Shown here: in pieces, positions 33,193 through 43,043 of the stretch
Position numbering within the stretch: position 1 is the first letter of the stretch
How the letters are laid out: every line of letters starts with the position of its first letter
Assembly: GCF_019916025.1 (NCBI RefSeq)
Contig: NZ_CP079737.1
Location: 2,976,001 to 3,040,000 of the forward strand
Length of the DNA: 64,000 bases
Source of the DNA: Paraclostridium bifermentans
GTDB taxonomy: Bacteria; Bacillota; Clostridia; Peptostreptococcales; Peptostreptococcaceae
Direction of reading: 5' to 3'
Notes under the pieces: model-generated
Databases searched by the model: none
What the model saw: the letters and a program-made list of their open reading frames with translations, nothing else
What the model was told of the DNA's origin: nothing
Position numbers and translations under genes: made by a program

Positions 33193-34065
33193 TTATTCAC
33201 TCCTAAGTCCCCCAGCTATTATATTTGCTGTGTATATTTTTTTGTATTTTTTATCTATTTTCTTCTCTACTATTTTCTCTACTATTTTACTTTCATCCAT
33301 ATCACATTCAAGCAATATACCTATAACTGTTCCACTGTGAGCTATATTAACCCCACAAGCCCCATACTCTTTTGAAATATCCATTATTTCACTTAAGTAT
33401 TTTTTCTTATGAATATTTTCATTTGCAACACTACTTATATTGCATGCTTGTCCTATTAAATTTAAATCATTATTCTTTATTCCTTGTTCCAGTAGTTTAA
33501 AGGCATATTCAATTATGTACTTATTTTGTCTTTTAAGTTTTGTGTAATTTTCCTTTTTTCTTATGTGCTTAGTGCTTAATTTATCATTGGGCTCTAATAT
33601 CAATACTTTTCCAGTATTGAAACATCCCAATTTTTTTACAACACTTGCATCTAACGGATTAAATATAGTGTTTTCTTTTAGATATATAGAATCTGTAGGT
33701 TCAATTTTTGTTGCAAGCTTTGATATATCATACTCACTTAAATCTCTTCCTATAAGGTTTAGTGTTGCTCTTATGGTAGCTCCTATATCTGCAGTAGAAC
33801 TTGCCATACCTTTGCTTATAGGTATCTCGCTTTTTATATCTATAGATATATTTTTCAAGTCATTCTTAGGCAAATTAAAATATCTAAATACCTCTTCCAT
33901 AGCTTTTCTTGCTTTTAATGGTCCTCTATTTACATCACTAATTTTTTCTTCTAATGTCACTTTAGAAAATCGATTAATTGCATAAGATGATAAGTATTCT
34001 TTTTCTTTTATCATACCTTGCACAAACTCTCCACAAGATGCTGGGCATATTCCATATGATTTCAT
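33193..34065 (-). CDS. L-threonine kinase (PduX-like GHMP kinase)
   Basis: A 290-residue GHMP-superfamily kinase. 'ASCGEFVQGMIKEKEYLSSY' near residue 9 matches the N-terminus of PduX, and 'IPISKGMASSTADIGATIR' near residue 86 is the phosphate-binding loop. PduX makes L-threonine phosphate, the substrate of CobD, whose gene is immediately upstream. This gives the organism its own source of the aminopropanol phosphate arm. GHMP kinases of other roles exist, so the assignment leans on both motif and neighbours. Confidence 0.88.
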   Translation of the reverse strand: MKSYGICPASCGEFVQGMIKEKEYLSSYAINRFSKVTLEEKISDVNRGPLKARKAMEEVFRYFNLPKNDLKNISIDIKSEIPISKGMASSTADIGATIRATLNLIGRDLSEYDISKLATKIEPTDSIYLKENTIFNPLDASVVKKLGCFNTGKVLILEPNDKLSTKHIRKKENYTKLKRQNKYIIEYAFKLLEQGIKNNDLNLIGQACNISSVANENIHKKKYLSEIMDISKEYGACGVNIAHSGTVIGILLECDMDESKIVEKIVEKKIDKKYKKIYTANIIAGGLRSE

Positions 34066-34066
34066 C

Positions 34067-35146
34067 CTATTCTCCTAGAATTTTATTTAATTGGCTTAAT
34101 ATTTTTTTATTTTCTGAATGACTTTTTATCGCTATCCTAATATAACTTTCATCTAAATTTCTAAAATTAGATGCATCTCTAATGAGTATGTTTCCTTCTA
34201 GAAATAATTTTTCTTTTAATTTACTTGCTGTTGTATTTAGCAATTTTATTAAAATAAAATTTGTATTTGTATCATACGCCTTAATTGCTTTTATATCTCG
34301 TAATTCTTTTAAAACATATGCTCTTTCTTTTATAAAAAATCCTTTGCTATTTTTGATATATTCTTCATCTTTAAATATATAATTTGAAATAATATCTGCA
34401 AAAGAGTTTATAGTCCATGGTTCTTTAATTTCATACATCTTATCTAAAATGTTTTGATTGCTACATACTCCATATCCTAGCCTTATACCTGGAATTCCAA
34501 AAAACTTAGTTATAGCCTTTATTATAAAAATATTTTCATTTTCTTTAATATGTTTTATGAGACTATAATTTTCTTCATTTTCTGCAAATTCCATAAAAGT
34601 TTCATCTACTATAAGCAATTTATTGTGCTTTTTTAGAAGTTCTACTAGTGAACTTAAATCATATGTTTTTCCAATAGGATTTGATGGATTACATATAAAT
34701 AAACTATCAAATTTATCTATGTTTTCATTTATATAATTTAAATCAAGTTCAAAATTGGTATCCTTATTTAGATATAAATTTAAAACTTCTAGCCCACTTA
34801 AATTTGCGCTTCTCTCATATTCTGAGAAAGTTGGGTTCAAAATAGCTATCCTTTTACCTATACTTTTCATTAACAGATATATTATTTCAGTAGCTCCATT
34901 TCCTGGTATTATATTATAGCTATCTACATTTAAATATCTAGCTATATTTTCTCTCAGGCTTTTATAGCTTATATCAGGATATTTATTGCATACGCTTAGC
35001 CCTTCTAATATATATTTATCTAAATTTGGTATTAAATATGGATTTATATTAGAACTAAAATCTATAATATCTTTTGGATTTTTTTTATAAGCTCTACACA
35101 TATCTTCTACGTTTGCTCCATGTCCAAGGTCTTTCATGATTTCCAC
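34067..35146 (-). CDS. cobD: L-threonine-O-3-phosphate decarboxylase
   Basis: A 359-residue PLP enzyme of the histidinol-phosphate aminotransferase-like fold. 'HGANVEDMCRAYKKNPKDII' opens it as in CobD, 'DFSSNINPYLIPN' follows, and the PLP-lysine is in 'IIKAITKFFGIPGIRLGYG' near residue 205. Its product (R)-1-amino-2-propanol phosphate is joined to cobyric acid by CbiB, encoded directly upstream. HisC paralogues look similar; the context decides. Confidence 0.93.
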   Translation of the reverse strand: MEIMKDLGHGANVEDMCRAYKKNPKDIIDFSSNINPYLIPNLDKYILEGLSVCNKYPDISYKSLRENIARYLNVDSYNIIPGNGATEIIYLLMKSIGKRIAILNPTFSEYERSANLSGLEVLNLYLNKDTNFELDLNYINENIDKFDSLFICNPSNPIGKTYDLSSLVELLKKHNKLLIVDETFMEFAENEENYSLIKHIKENENIFIIKAITKFFGIPGIRLGYGVCSNQNILDKMYEIKEPWTINSFADIISNYIFKDEEYIKNSKGFFIKERAYVLKELRDIKAIKAYDTNTNFILIKLLNTTASKLKEKLFLEGNILIRDASNFRNLDESYIRIAIKSHSENKKILSQLNKILGE

Positions 35147-35154
35147 CCTCTATC

Positions 35155-36111
35155 TTAAAGTACTATATAAGTAATTATTGAAAATATAACTAAAGCTATA
35201 AATGACGTCAAATACATTATTTTATTTGTTCTTAATATATCTTCAGCTTCTAACTCTCTATCTTTATCCCCTATAGTAGGTTTATAAACCTTTTCTCCAA
35301 AGTACATGTTTGTTCCTCCTAGTTGTACTTCTAAAGCACCTGCTACTGCACCTTCTGCATATGCACAATTTGGACTTTTGTGGTTTTTTCTATCTCTCAT
35401 AGCTATTTTGATACTTTTTTTAGAGTTAAATCCTAATATAAAACTTGCTATCATCATGAAAAATGGTGTTATTCTAGCGGGTATAAAGTTTGCTATATCA
35501 TCAATCTTTGCAGACGCAAATCCTATGTCTCCATACTTTTCATTTTTATATCCAACCATTGAGTCTAATGTATTTATAGCTTTATAAGCCATTGCAAGAA
35601 CAGGTCCTCCGATAAAGCCATACATCATAGGTGAAATTATTCCATCTACTGTATTTTCAGCTACAGTTTCAACAGTCGCTCTTATTATTTCATTTTCACT
35701 TAAACTGGTTGTATCTCTTCCAACTATATAAGATAGTTGTTTTCTAGATTTTTCAATATCTCCAGTTTTTAAAACTTCATATATTTTTTTTGCTTCATCC
35801 GCTAAACACTTTGTTGATAATGTTGTATATAATATTATTGATGCTATAATCACATAAAAAATATTATTTATACAAAGTAAATTTAAAATTAAACCTGTTA
35901 CTAATGCTGTAAATCCTACTGTTATAATCCAAAGTAGGAATCCCCCTATTTTCAATTGATTTTTTGATTTAAAAATTTTTCTTATTTTTCCTTCTGTAAA
36001 CCTTATAAGATTTCCAATAAATCTAACCGGATGTGGAAAAGAATATGGATCTCCTATAATCAAATCCAGTAGATAAGCTATAACCATTACTAAAATTATT
36101 AATTTACTCAT
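35155..36111 (-). CDS. cbiB: Adenosylcobinamide-phosphate synthase CbiB
   Basis: A 318-residue membrane protein that attaches aminopropanol phosphate to adenosylcobyric acid. 'DLIIGDPYSFPHPVRFIG' near residue 17 is the CbiB signature; 'ETVAENTVDGIISPMMYG' near residue 147 and 'SPNCAYAEGAVAGALEVQLG' near residue 248 are further conserved blocks. About four to five membrane segments are seen. The start ATG at 36111 has a GAGGTG site; three codons upstream a GTG is in frame. The gene end of cbiA overlaps the start by 8 bases. Confidence 0.95.
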   Translation of the reverse strand: MSKLIILVMVIAYLLDLIIGDPYSFPHPVRFIGNLIRFTEGKIRKIFKSKNQLKIGGFLLWIITVGFTALVTGLILNLLCINNIFYVIIASIILYTTLSTKCLADEAKKIYEVLKTGDIEKSRKQLSYIVGRDTTSLSENEIIRATVETVAENTVDGIISPMMYGFIGGPVLAMAYKAINTLDSMVGYKNEKYGDIGFASAKIDDIANFIPARITPFFMMIASFILGFNSKKSIKIAMRDRKNHKSPNCAYAEGAVAGALEVQLGGTNMYFGEKVYKPTIGDKDRELEAEDILRTNKIMYLTSFIALVIFSIITYIVL

Positions 36112-37459
36112 TTCTATCACCTCTAAATTTTATTATTGAATCTAAATTATTATAAAAATGAGTATGTAAATATGTAGCTAAGGTATTACCTTTTGAATAT
36201 CCTCCATCCCATTCATCTACAATTTTATTGCCTCTTTTTTTAATCATTTTATAGGCACAGTTTTCATCACTTTTAAATTCTGAGTGATGGAATTCATGTC
36301 CTTTTATAATTTCTCCTTCATTGGAAAGAATTGTATCTTCCTTAGCTATCCCATCACAATATCCAAACCTTTTAAGCGAAGTTGTCATTTCGCTAGTTCC
36401 TTTAAATATTCCTACCATATTATAAATATTTTCATCTGAATCTTTCAGCTTTTCCCCTAAATACATAAGCCCACCACATTCAGCATATATAGGTATATTT
36501 TTTTCATGTGCATTTTTTATAGATAATCTCATACTTTCATTTAAATGCAACTCTTTTGCAAATATTTCTGGAAACCCACCTCCAATGTATATACAGTCTG
36601 CTTCAGGAACCTTCTTATCATTAAGAGGACTAAATTTAACAATTTCACACCCCATATGTTCTAATAGTTCTATGTTTTCTTTATAATAAAAATTAAATGC
36701 TTTATCATAAGCTATAGCTACTTTTTTATTTTCAAACCTTGGTAAATCTTTTAAATCAAAATTGCTTTTTACTGATTCACTTTCTGAAATTTCAATTAGT
36801 CTATCTATATCTATGTATTTTTCTATCTCATCTCCTAAATCACTAAATTTTTCTTTTAAAGATTCCATTTCAACACTTGGAATTAAACCTAAGTGCCTAG
36901 ACTCTAAAGAAAATTTTTCATTAGGTGGAAAATAACCTAATACTTCAGTATTACAATATTTCTCTATAGCTCCTTTTATAAGTTCATAGTGACCTTTTGT
37001 TTTTACATTGTTTACTACTACACCTTTTATATTTACATTTTTATCTAATTCTTTATATCCAAGAACCATAGCTGCTGCTGAAGAAGACATAGCCTTTCCG
37101 TTTATAACCAATATAACTGGAGCCTTTAATAATTTAGAAGTATATGAACTTGTACATGCATCTAAATCTATACCAAATCCATCATACAATCCCATAACCC
37201 CTTCTATTACCGATATATCAGCTTCCTCTGATGCTTCATTTACTATATATTTAATTTTTTCATCTTCCAACATATATGAATCTAAATTTCTTGAGTCTCT
37301 CCCAGTTATGAATGTGTGATACGATGGGTCTATATAATCTGGTCCCACTTTATACGGTTGAACTTTTAAGCCTCTTTTAGTTAGAGCTTGCATTATTCCC
37401 AGTGAAATAGTAGTTTTTCCAACTCCACTATTTGTTCCTGCTATCAATATTTTTTTCAT
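36104..37459 (-). CDS. cbiA: Cobyrinate a,c-diamide synthase
   Basis: A 451-residue glutamine-dependent amidase acting on cobyrinate side chains a and c. 'IAGTNSGVGKTTISLGIM' at residues 6-23 is its P-loop-like ATP site, and 'IPIYAECGGLMYLGEKL' near residue 322 holds the glutaminase Cys. The C-terminal His is in 'KGHEFHHSEF'. It is next to cbiP, which amidates the remaining chains. Confidence 0.96.
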   Translation of the reverse strand: MKKILIAGTNSGVGKTTISLGIMQALTKRGLKVQPYKVGPDYIDPSYHTFITGRDSRNLDSYMLEDEKIKYIVNEASEEADISVIEGVMGLYDGFGIDLDACTSSYTSKLLKAPVILVINGKAMSSSAAAMVLGYKELDKNVNIKGVVVNNVKTKGHYELIKGAIEKYCNTEVLGYFPPNEKFSLESRHLGLIPSVEMESLKEKFSDLGDEIEKYIDIDRLIEISESESVKSNFDLKDLPRFENKKVAIAYDKAFNFYYKENIELLEHMGCEIVKFSPLNDKKVPEADCIYIGGGFPEIFAKELHLNESMRLSIKNAHEKNIPIYAECGGLMYLGEKLKDSDENIYNMVGIFKGTSEMTTSLKRFGYCDGIAKEDTILSNEGEIIKGHEFHHSEFKSDENCAYKMIKKRGNKIVDEWDGGYSKGNTLATYLHTHFYNNLDSIIKFRGDRNE

Positions 37460-37467
37460 ATTATCAC

Positions 37468-38979
37468 CTAACCATTTATAATCTCATATATTTTTTTCAT
37501 ATCTAAACATTCTCTTAGTATTTTTGCTAACTTGTCATACTCTTTATTTTTAAATTCTTCAAATGAAGTTATAGAACTTTTATTTTCTTCTAATCCTTTA
37601 TTTTTCCTTATTGAATTTAATATTTCTCTTGTAAAACTAGCATCATCAAAAATACCGTGAATGTACGTTCCAACTACATTTCCTTCTTCATTTATACATC
37701 CCTCTTGATATGAAACATTATCTTCTAATTTTTTAGTTATTGTTAGTAGTGATTTTCCTTTTATATCTGTTTCACCCATATGTATTTCATATCCATTTAC
37801 ACTAATATCGCTTAATGAATTTAAGTATCCATTTAAATCTTTATTTATAATAGCTTCAACTTGAGTTGTAACTTTTTCTTTTTCAAACTTAGTTTCTATA
37901 TCTAAAAGTCCGATTCCATCAATCTCTTTTATAGATCCCTCTATACCTTCCGGGTCATATAATTTATTACCTAAAAGCTGATATCCTCCACAAATTCCAA
38001 ATATCAATTTTCCTTGTTTTTGTAAATCTTTTATTTGTTTTTCTAATCCACTTTCTCTTATATAAATTAAATCTTCTATTGTATTTTTACTCCCCGGTAT
38101 TATTACCATATCTGGATCTGATAAAGACTCTCCTTTTTCTATATATCTAATACTTACATCTTCTTGTATCTCTAGCATATGCATGTCTGTAAAATTAGAC
38201 ATGTACGGTGTTCTTATTATCTCTATATTCACATCATTCTTTTTAAATTGTTTTTTAAATCTATCTGTTACACTGTCTTCATCTTCTATATTTAAATCAC
38301 TATATGGAACTACTCCTATGACAGGAACTTTTATAATATCTTCTAGCATATCTATTCCTGATTGTAAAAGCTCTACAGTACCTCTAAATTTATTAATAAT
38401 AACACCTTTAACTCTTTCTCGTTCTTTTTCTTCTAGTAAAATCATTGTTCCAGCTATAGATGCAAACACTCCACCTCTATCTATATCAGCAACTAATACT
38501 ACCGGTGCATCTGCAATTTCGGCCATTCCCATATTAGCAATATCTCTATCTTTCAAATTGATTTCTGCGCAACTTCCTGCACCTTCTAAAACAATTACAT
38601 CATACTCATCGCTTAAGTCTTTATAAGTTTTTTTTAACATTAAGGCTAAGTCTTCTTTATAATCGTGGTATATACTAGAACTTACGTTATCAAGAACTTT
38701 TCCATTTACTATTACCTGACATCTATTTTTACCTGATGGTTTTAATAAAATTGGATTCATTCTAACATCAGGTTCAATTCCAGCCGCTTCAGCTTGAGTA
38801 ACTTGTGCTCTCCCCATTTCTAACCCATCTTTTGTTATGTATGAATTTAATGCCATATTTTGAGATTTAAAAGGTGCTACACTATATCCATCTTGTTTTA
38901 GTATTCTGCATAACCCAGCAGCCAAAGTACTTTTACCTACATTAGAAGCTGTTCCTAAAAACATTAATGATTTACTCAT
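37468..38979 (-). CDS. cbiP: Adenosylcobyric acid synthase
   Basis: A 503-residue glutamine amidotransferase that amidates side chains b, d, e and g. '[20 protein letters not shown]' at residues 8-27 is the ATP site, '[20 protein letters not shown]' follows near residue 44, and '[16 protein letters not shown]' near residue 329 has the glutaminase Cys. It is the first gene of the long operon and lies behind the second cobalamin riboswitch. Confidence 0.96.
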   Translation of the reverse strand: MSKSLMFLGTASNVGKSTLAAGLCRILKQDGYSVAPFKSQNMALNSYITKDGLEMGRAQVTQAEAAGIEPDVRMNPILLKPSGKNRCQVIVNGKVLDNVSSSIYHDYKEDLALMLKKTYKDLSDEYDVIVLEGAGSCAEINLKDRDIANMGMAEIADAPVVLVADIDRGGVFASIAGTMILLEEKERERVKGVIINKFRGTVELLQSGIDMLEDIIKVPVIGVVPYSDLNIEDEDSVTDRFKKQFKKNDVNIEIIRTPYMSNFTDMHMLEIQEDVSIRYIEKGESLSDPDMVIIPGSKNTIEDLIYIRESGLEKQIKDLQKQGKLIFGICGGYQLLGNKLYDPEGIEGSIKEIDGIGLLDIETKFEKEKVTTQVEAIINKDLNGYLNSLSDISVNGYEIHMGETDIKGKSLLTITKKLEDNVSYQEGCINEEGNVVGTYIHGIFDDASFTREILNSIRKNKGLEENKSSITSFEEFKNKEYDKLAKILRECLDMKKIYEIING

Positions 38980-39020
38980 AATAAAAGTTTCCTTTCCAAT
39001 TTATATTGTTTTTTAATTGC

Positions 39021-39056
39021 AAAAAAGACCTATCCACGATGGATAGGTCTTAAAAA
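39021..39056 (-). terminator. Intrinsic terminator of the cbiP riboswitch
   Basis: AAGACCTATCCATC and GATGGATAGGTCTT-like arms pair perfectly, followed by TTTTTT on the minus strand, 40 bases before cbiP. It is the expression platform of the riboswitch at 39080-39268. Confidence 0.9.
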
Positions 39057-39079
39057 AGTATATACTTAACCAATTTTAA

Positions 39080-39268
39080 AATCCTTCACCCCGAAGACTT
39101 TATTTCCATAAACTAGGCAGGTCTCCTGACTCAGCTTCATCCTAGTCCTATTCCTTCCCGTAAAATCACAGTGGTGTCTAATAGTTTCGTCAGCATTACA
39201 GTAGCGGGGGCTGCAAAGGATTCTAACCTTTTTCCCTATTAATCTTTAATGAAGAACCTAATTTATGT
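39080..39268 (-). promoter_or_regulatory. Cobalamin riboswitch (cbiP-hemL operon leader)
   Basis: The minus strand shows AGGGAAA, GCCCCCGCTACTGTAA, CCACTG, GGGAAGG and the closing GAGTCAGGAGACCTGCC between complementary P1 arms (ATAAATTAGG and CCTAGTTTAT), with CGGGGTGAAGG as the kissing-loop partner. It controls the operon from cbiP to hemL, which contains both the corrin and the early tetrapyrrole genes. Confidence 0.96.
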
Positions 39269-39295
39269 CTATTTTTATGATATTTTCATATGTAT

Positions 39296-39901
39296 TTATG
39301 TTAAATATAAAGTATTATTTAGTGTATGAATTACAGAAAATCCATCTACTATGTCTATAATACTAACTGATGCATTGTCTATTTTAAAATTCCAATGATA
39401 CTCATGTGTATTCCCAATTAAATAAGAAATAATATTTCTTATTGTTCCTGCATGAGCACATATCAAAATAGTTTTGTTTTTGTTACAATCCAGTATATGA
39501 TTTATTTCTTTACAGACTCTATTATAAGAATCTACTAAACTTTCCCCATTTGGATATTTGTATTCGAATCCATTTTTAATTATTTTTTCAAATTCTTTAG
39601 GAAAATTACTTTTTATATATTCAAAATTCATTCCTTCAAAATCCCCAAAACTAATTTCTTTAAGATTCTCACTCTCAACAATTTCTAAATTTTTAAATTT
39701 AGCTATATCCTTTATCGTATTCTTAGTTCTAGTAGATGTAGTTGTATATATGCAATCAACATTCTCTTTTTCTAAGAATTTATTTAGTTTAAGTATTTGT
39801 TTTTTTCCAAAATCACTTAACTCACTATCTATATGCCCAGATAAATTTCCATCTATATTATCAGTTGTCGTTGCATGCCTTACTAATATAAGCTTTGACA
39901 T
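39296..39901 (-). CDS. cobC: Alpha-ribazole phosphatase / histidine phosphatase family protein
   Basis: A 201-residue histidine phosphatase. 'KLILVRHATTTDN' at residues 3-15 holds the phospho-His, and 'TILICAHAGTIRNIISYLIG' near residue 148 the second catalytic His. It is the last gene of the cobT-cobU-cobS unit, so removal of the phosphate from alpha-ribazole phosphate (or adenosylcobalamin phosphate) is the likely role. Generic phosphoglycerate mutase-like enzymes share the motifs, hence some caution. Confidence 0.88.
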   Translation of the reverse strand: MSKLILVRHATTTDNIDGNLSGHIDSELSDFGKKQILKLNKFLEKENVDCIYTTTSTRTKNTIKDIAKFKNLEIVESENLKEISFGDFEGMNFEYIKSNFPKEFEKIIKNGFEYKYPNGESLVDSYNRVCKEINHILDCNKNKTILICAHAGTIRNIISYLIGNTHEYHWNFKIDNASVSIIDIVDGFSVIHTLNNTLYLT

Positions 39902-39912
39902 AATCTCACCTC

Positions 39913-40683
39913 TTATTTTAATCCAAATGTCAAATATATAAATATTAAATATACAACCTCAACAAGTTCGGATGTACATCCAAGTATGTCTCCTGTTATT
40001 CCATCTATTTTTGAATATATATATTTAACAAAACCTCTAGTAAATATAATCATAACTGGTATAAATGTTATTACTTTAATTATACTTATTACATCTAAAT
40101 TAAATAATACTGAACCTATAAATGCTACTAATATTGCTGTATATGATATCCCAATTAAAATCATATTTAAAGTTGGCTTTCCTATAAAAACATTCCCCAT
40201 ACCATTTTTTCTTGGTGTTACACTTTTATAAGAAGCTATTACAATAGCCATTCTTGCAAATACAGGCATAAATATTAAGTTATATAAATTTCCTGATTCT
40301 ACAATAGAATACACCAACCCAAGTTTCATAAGAATCAAAAACAATACTGATAACATTGCATTAGTTCCCAATCTTGAATCTTTCATTATTTCTAATATTT
40401 TTTCTTTATCTCTGTAGCTATATATTCCATCAAATGTATCCCCTACTCCATCTAAATGCAATCCTCCTGTTAATACAACAGTTGCTATTAATATATTTAC
40501 AGATGTTATATAACTATCAAATACTAAACTTGATACTAGTCCAACTATAAAGTATAAAATTCCAAGCACAAATCCTACTAAAGGAAAGTAGTACATAGTT
40601 TTATGAAACTCATCATCAAATCCTATATCGACTCTAATTGGAATTCTAGTTAAAAACTGTAATATTCCTATAAATCTTTTCAT
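39913..40683 (-). CDS. cobS: Adenosylcobinamide-GDP ribazoletransferase (cobalamin synthase)
   Basis: A 256-residue membrane enzyme with about six helices that joins alpha-ribazole to adenosylcobinamide-GDP. 'LQFLTRIPIRVDI' opens it, and the metal-binding segment 'LHLDGVGDTFDGIYSYRDKE' near residue 76 with 'IMKDSRLGTNA' is the signature. It lies between cobU and cobC. Confidence 0.96.
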   Translation of the reverse strand: MKRFIGILQFLTRIPIRVDIGFDDEFHKTMYYFPLVGFVLGILYFIVGLVSSLVFDSYITSVNILIATVVLTGGLHLDGVGDTFDGIYSYRDKEKILEIMKDSRLGTNAMLSVLFLILMKLGLVYSIVESGNLYNLIFMPVFARMAIVIASYKSVTPRKNGMGNVFIGKPTLNMILIGISYTAILVAFIGSVLFNLDVISIIKVITFIPVMIIFTRGFVKYIYSKIDGITGDILGCTSELVEVVYLIFIYLTFGLK

Positions 40684-40687
40684 ATTA

Positions 40688-41248
40688 CTACTCCTTAATT
40701 TTCATAGGTATACCACTTACAACAAAGTAAACTTCATCAGCACATTTAGCTATATACTGATTTATCCTACCTACTATATCAGAATATACTCTACAAAGTT
40801 TATTATCAGGCACTAAACTCATACCTAACTCATTAGTTACTATTACAAAGTATAAATCTGTTTTTTTAATTTCATTTATTAGCATTTCAATTTGTTGTTT
40901 TATATACTTTTCCATCTCATTAGTTTCTTCTGGTGTGCATTTATCAAAATCTATTCCATAGTCAAATATCAAATTATTAACTAATAGTGTTACACAATCC
41001 AAAATAACAGTTTGATGTTTATTACCTAAATTATCTATTATCGAATATATATCTTTAAAAACTTCATAAGTTTCCCAATTACTCGGTCTACTTTCTTTAT
41101 GTTTTTTAACTCTATCTTTCATCTCCTCATCAAAAGGAGTAGAAGTTGCTATATATGCTGTTGAATTTTCTCTACTTATACATAAACTTTCTGCAAAACT
41201 ACTTTTTCCAGATCTAGATCCACCAGTAACTAAAATTAACTTGCTCAT
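40688..41248 (-). CDS. cobU: Adenosylcobinamide kinase / adenosylcobinamide-phosphate guanylyltransferase
   Basis: A 186-residue bifunctional enzyme that phosphorylates adenosylcobinamide and transfers GMP. 'ILVTGGSRSGKSSFAESL' at residues 4-21 is the P-loop, 'AYIATSTPFDEEMKDRVKKH' includes the GMP-binding His region, and 'VILDCVTLLVNNLIF' follows. The start ATG at 41248 has an AAGGTG site; an in-frame GTG three codons earlier overlaps that site and is less likely. Confidence 0.95.
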   Translation of the reverse strand: MSKLILVTGGSRSGKSSFAESLCISRENSTAYIATSTPFDEEMKDRVKKHKESRPSNWETYEVFKDIYSIIDNLGNKHQTVILDCVTLLVNNLIFDYGIDFDKCTPEETNEMEKYIKQQIEMLINEIKKTDLYFVIVTNELGMSLVPDNKLCRVYSDIVGRINQYIAKCADEVYFVVSGIPMKIKE

Positions 41249-41261
41249 AAATTTCACCTTC

Positions 41262-42308
41262 TTATTTTCCTATATCTACTTCATCAGTTGTTGCCATATT
41301 TTTATATGCGTAATTTGCAGCTTCTATAATATTGAAGGCTAATGCTGAACCACTTCCTTCACCTAATCTCATATCCATATTAAGCATAGGATTTAACTTT
41401 AATATTTCTAAGGCCTTAGCTGCCCCTGCTTCTGCTGATGTATGTGATGCTATCATATACTCTTTAACCATAGGATTTATAGTGTATGCTATTAAAGCTG
41501 CTGCATATGATATAAATCCATCAATAACTATTGGAGTTCTATTAGCAGCACAAGCTAAAATCACGCCTGCCATTCCACCTATTTCAAAACCTCCAACTTT
41601 AGATAATATATCAACTCCATCTAATTTATCTGGCTTATTTAATTCAATTGCTTTTCTTATCGTGTTAGCTTTATGAGCTACTCTATCTTTTTTAAGTCCT
41701 GCTCCTATTCCTGTAACATCTATAGGATCACAATCAGCTATAACAGAAACTATAGCGCTACTTGGAGTAGTATTACAAATTCCCATTTCTCCTATTCCTA
41801 TAAGGTTATATCCTTTTTCTATACTCTCATTTGCTACTTTTATACCTATTTCTAAACATCTAATGGCTTCTTCCCTAGTCATAGCTGGCCCTTTTGCCAT
41901 ATTAGAAGTTCCTTTTCTAATCTTATAATCTATAACTCCATCTAATTTTTCATCTGTATTTATTCCTAAGTCAATTGCAATAACATCAGAATTTACAAAT
42001 TTAGATATAGCTCCTACTCCACATACCCCTTTAGTAAAGTTCGGAAATTGAAGTCTAGTTATTTTCTGAGGGTCTGGTGCTACACCTTCTTCATATACTC
42101 CATGATCTCCTGCAAAAGCAATCACTATTTTTTTATCTGTATCAAAATATTTTTTTTCAGTTATTCCTGCTATTTGTATACATATATCTTCTAATTTTCC
42201 TAAGCTCCCCACAGGTTTAATTAATTTATCTAATCTATCTTTCGCTGCATTCATATGTAATTCACTTAATGGCTTTATGTTATTTATCGTCTGTTCTAAA
42301 GTTTTCAT
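41262..42308 (-). CDS. cobT: Nicotinate-nucleotide-dimethylbenzimidazole phosphoribosyltransferase
   Basis: A 348-residue enzyme that makes alpha-ribazole phosphate from a benzimidazole base and nicotinate mononucleotide. 'DKLIKPVGSLGKLEDICIQI' near residue 27, 'FAGDHGVYEEGVAPDPQKIT' near residue 66 and 'IGIGEMGICNTTPSSAIVS' near residue 170 are conserved; the active-site Glu is in 'RLGEGSGSAL'. It heads its own unit behind the third cobalamin riboswitch. No bza or bluB gene for base synthesis is in the window. Confidence 0.96.
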   Translation of the reverse strand: MKTLEQTINNIKPLSELHMNAAKDRLDKLIKPVGSLGKLEDICIQIAGITEKKYFDTDKKIVIAFAGDHGVYEEGVAPDPQKITRLQFPNFTKGVCGVGAISKFVNSDVIAIDLGINTDEKLDGVIDYKIRKGTSNMAKGPAMTREEAIRCLEIGIKVANESIEKGYNLIGIGEMGICNTTPSSAIVSVIADCDPIDVTGIGAGLKKDRVAHKANTIRKAIELNKPDKLDGVDILSKVGGFEIGGMAGVILACAANRTPIVIDGFISYAAALIAYTINPMVKEYMIASHTSAEAGAAKALEILKLNPMLNMDMRLGEGSGSALAFNIIEAANYAYKNMATTDEVDIGK

Positions 42309-42330
42309 GACTACCTCCTTAAATTACAAT

Positions 42331-42362
42331 AAAAAAAGACTTAACTCAAGAGTTAAGTCTTT
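42331..42362 (-). terminator. Intrinsic terminator of the cobT riboswitch
   Basis: AAAGACTTAACTC and GAGTTAAGTCTTT pair with a short TT loop and continue into TTTTATT on the minus strand, 25 bases before cobT. Confidence 0.9.
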
Positions 42363-42389
42363 AAATATGTCATAAAAATATTTTAAGAT

Positions 42390-42578
42390 TTAAATTCTTC
42401 ACCCCGAGAACCTAGTTATATAATATACTAGGCAGGTCTCCTGACTTAGCTTCTTCCTTGCTCTAACCTTCCCGTAATTTTAACAGTGGTAAATAGAGTT
42501 CGTCTGCATCACAGTAGCGGGGACTGTAGAGGGATTACACCTCTTTCCCTATTAATCTTAAATGTAAGAACCTATATA
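42390..42578 (-). promoter_or_regulatory. Cobalamin riboswitch (cobTUSC leader)
   Basis: The minus strand shows P1 arm TATATAGG, AGGGAAAGAGG, GTCCCCGCTACTGT, CCACTG, GGGAAGG, and AGTCAGGAGACCTGCC next to the second P1 arm, plus CGGGGTGAAG as loop partner. It is the third copy of the aptamer in the window and governs the lower-ligand genes. The core has GTCC where the other two have GCCC. Confidence 0.95.
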
Positions 42579-42734
42579 TATTTAAGTTATTTAATTTTGT
42601 TTTATTGATATTATATATAAAAAATCTCCCCACATACAACTAATTCTACATTAGTGTACATAAATCCTTTAATTTTTTCCATTGTAATTATTTACTTATC
42701 TATTTGAGTATATATAATAATACCATAAAAATGA

Positions 42735-42971
42735 TTAATTAGATAGAGTTCGTTGGAATATATTATAATATACACCTTTTTTACTTAAAAGTTCTTCATG
42801 TGATCCTGACTCAACAACCTGCCCTTTATTTAAGACATAGATTTTGTCAGGATTCATTATTGCAAATAATCTATGTGCTATAACTATAACAGTTTTATTT
42901 TTTAATAATTCACTTATATTTTCTAATATAAACTTTTGAGATATATTATCTAGTGCTGATGTTGCTTCAAC
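42735..42971 (-). pseudogene. Truncated ABC exporter, ATPase C-terminus
   Basis: About 78 codons are open on the minus strand and encode 'EATSALDNISQKFILENIS', 'VIVIAHRLFAIMNPDKIYVL' and 'GQVVESGSHEELLSKKG', which are the Walker B/D-loop, H-loop and C-terminal parts of an ABC exporter ATPase. A stop codon (42972-42974) stands directly before the first of these codons, and the membrane domain, Walker A and signature motif are missing. There is no start codon or ribosome site. It is a relic of a deleted peptide or drug exporter beside the intact ABC pair. Confidence 0.88.
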
Positions 42972-43043
42972 TTATACACGTACCAATTAAAATTCCTGTA
43001 TATTATTGAAATACAATAAGTTCCCCTATACTCATATTTCCTT

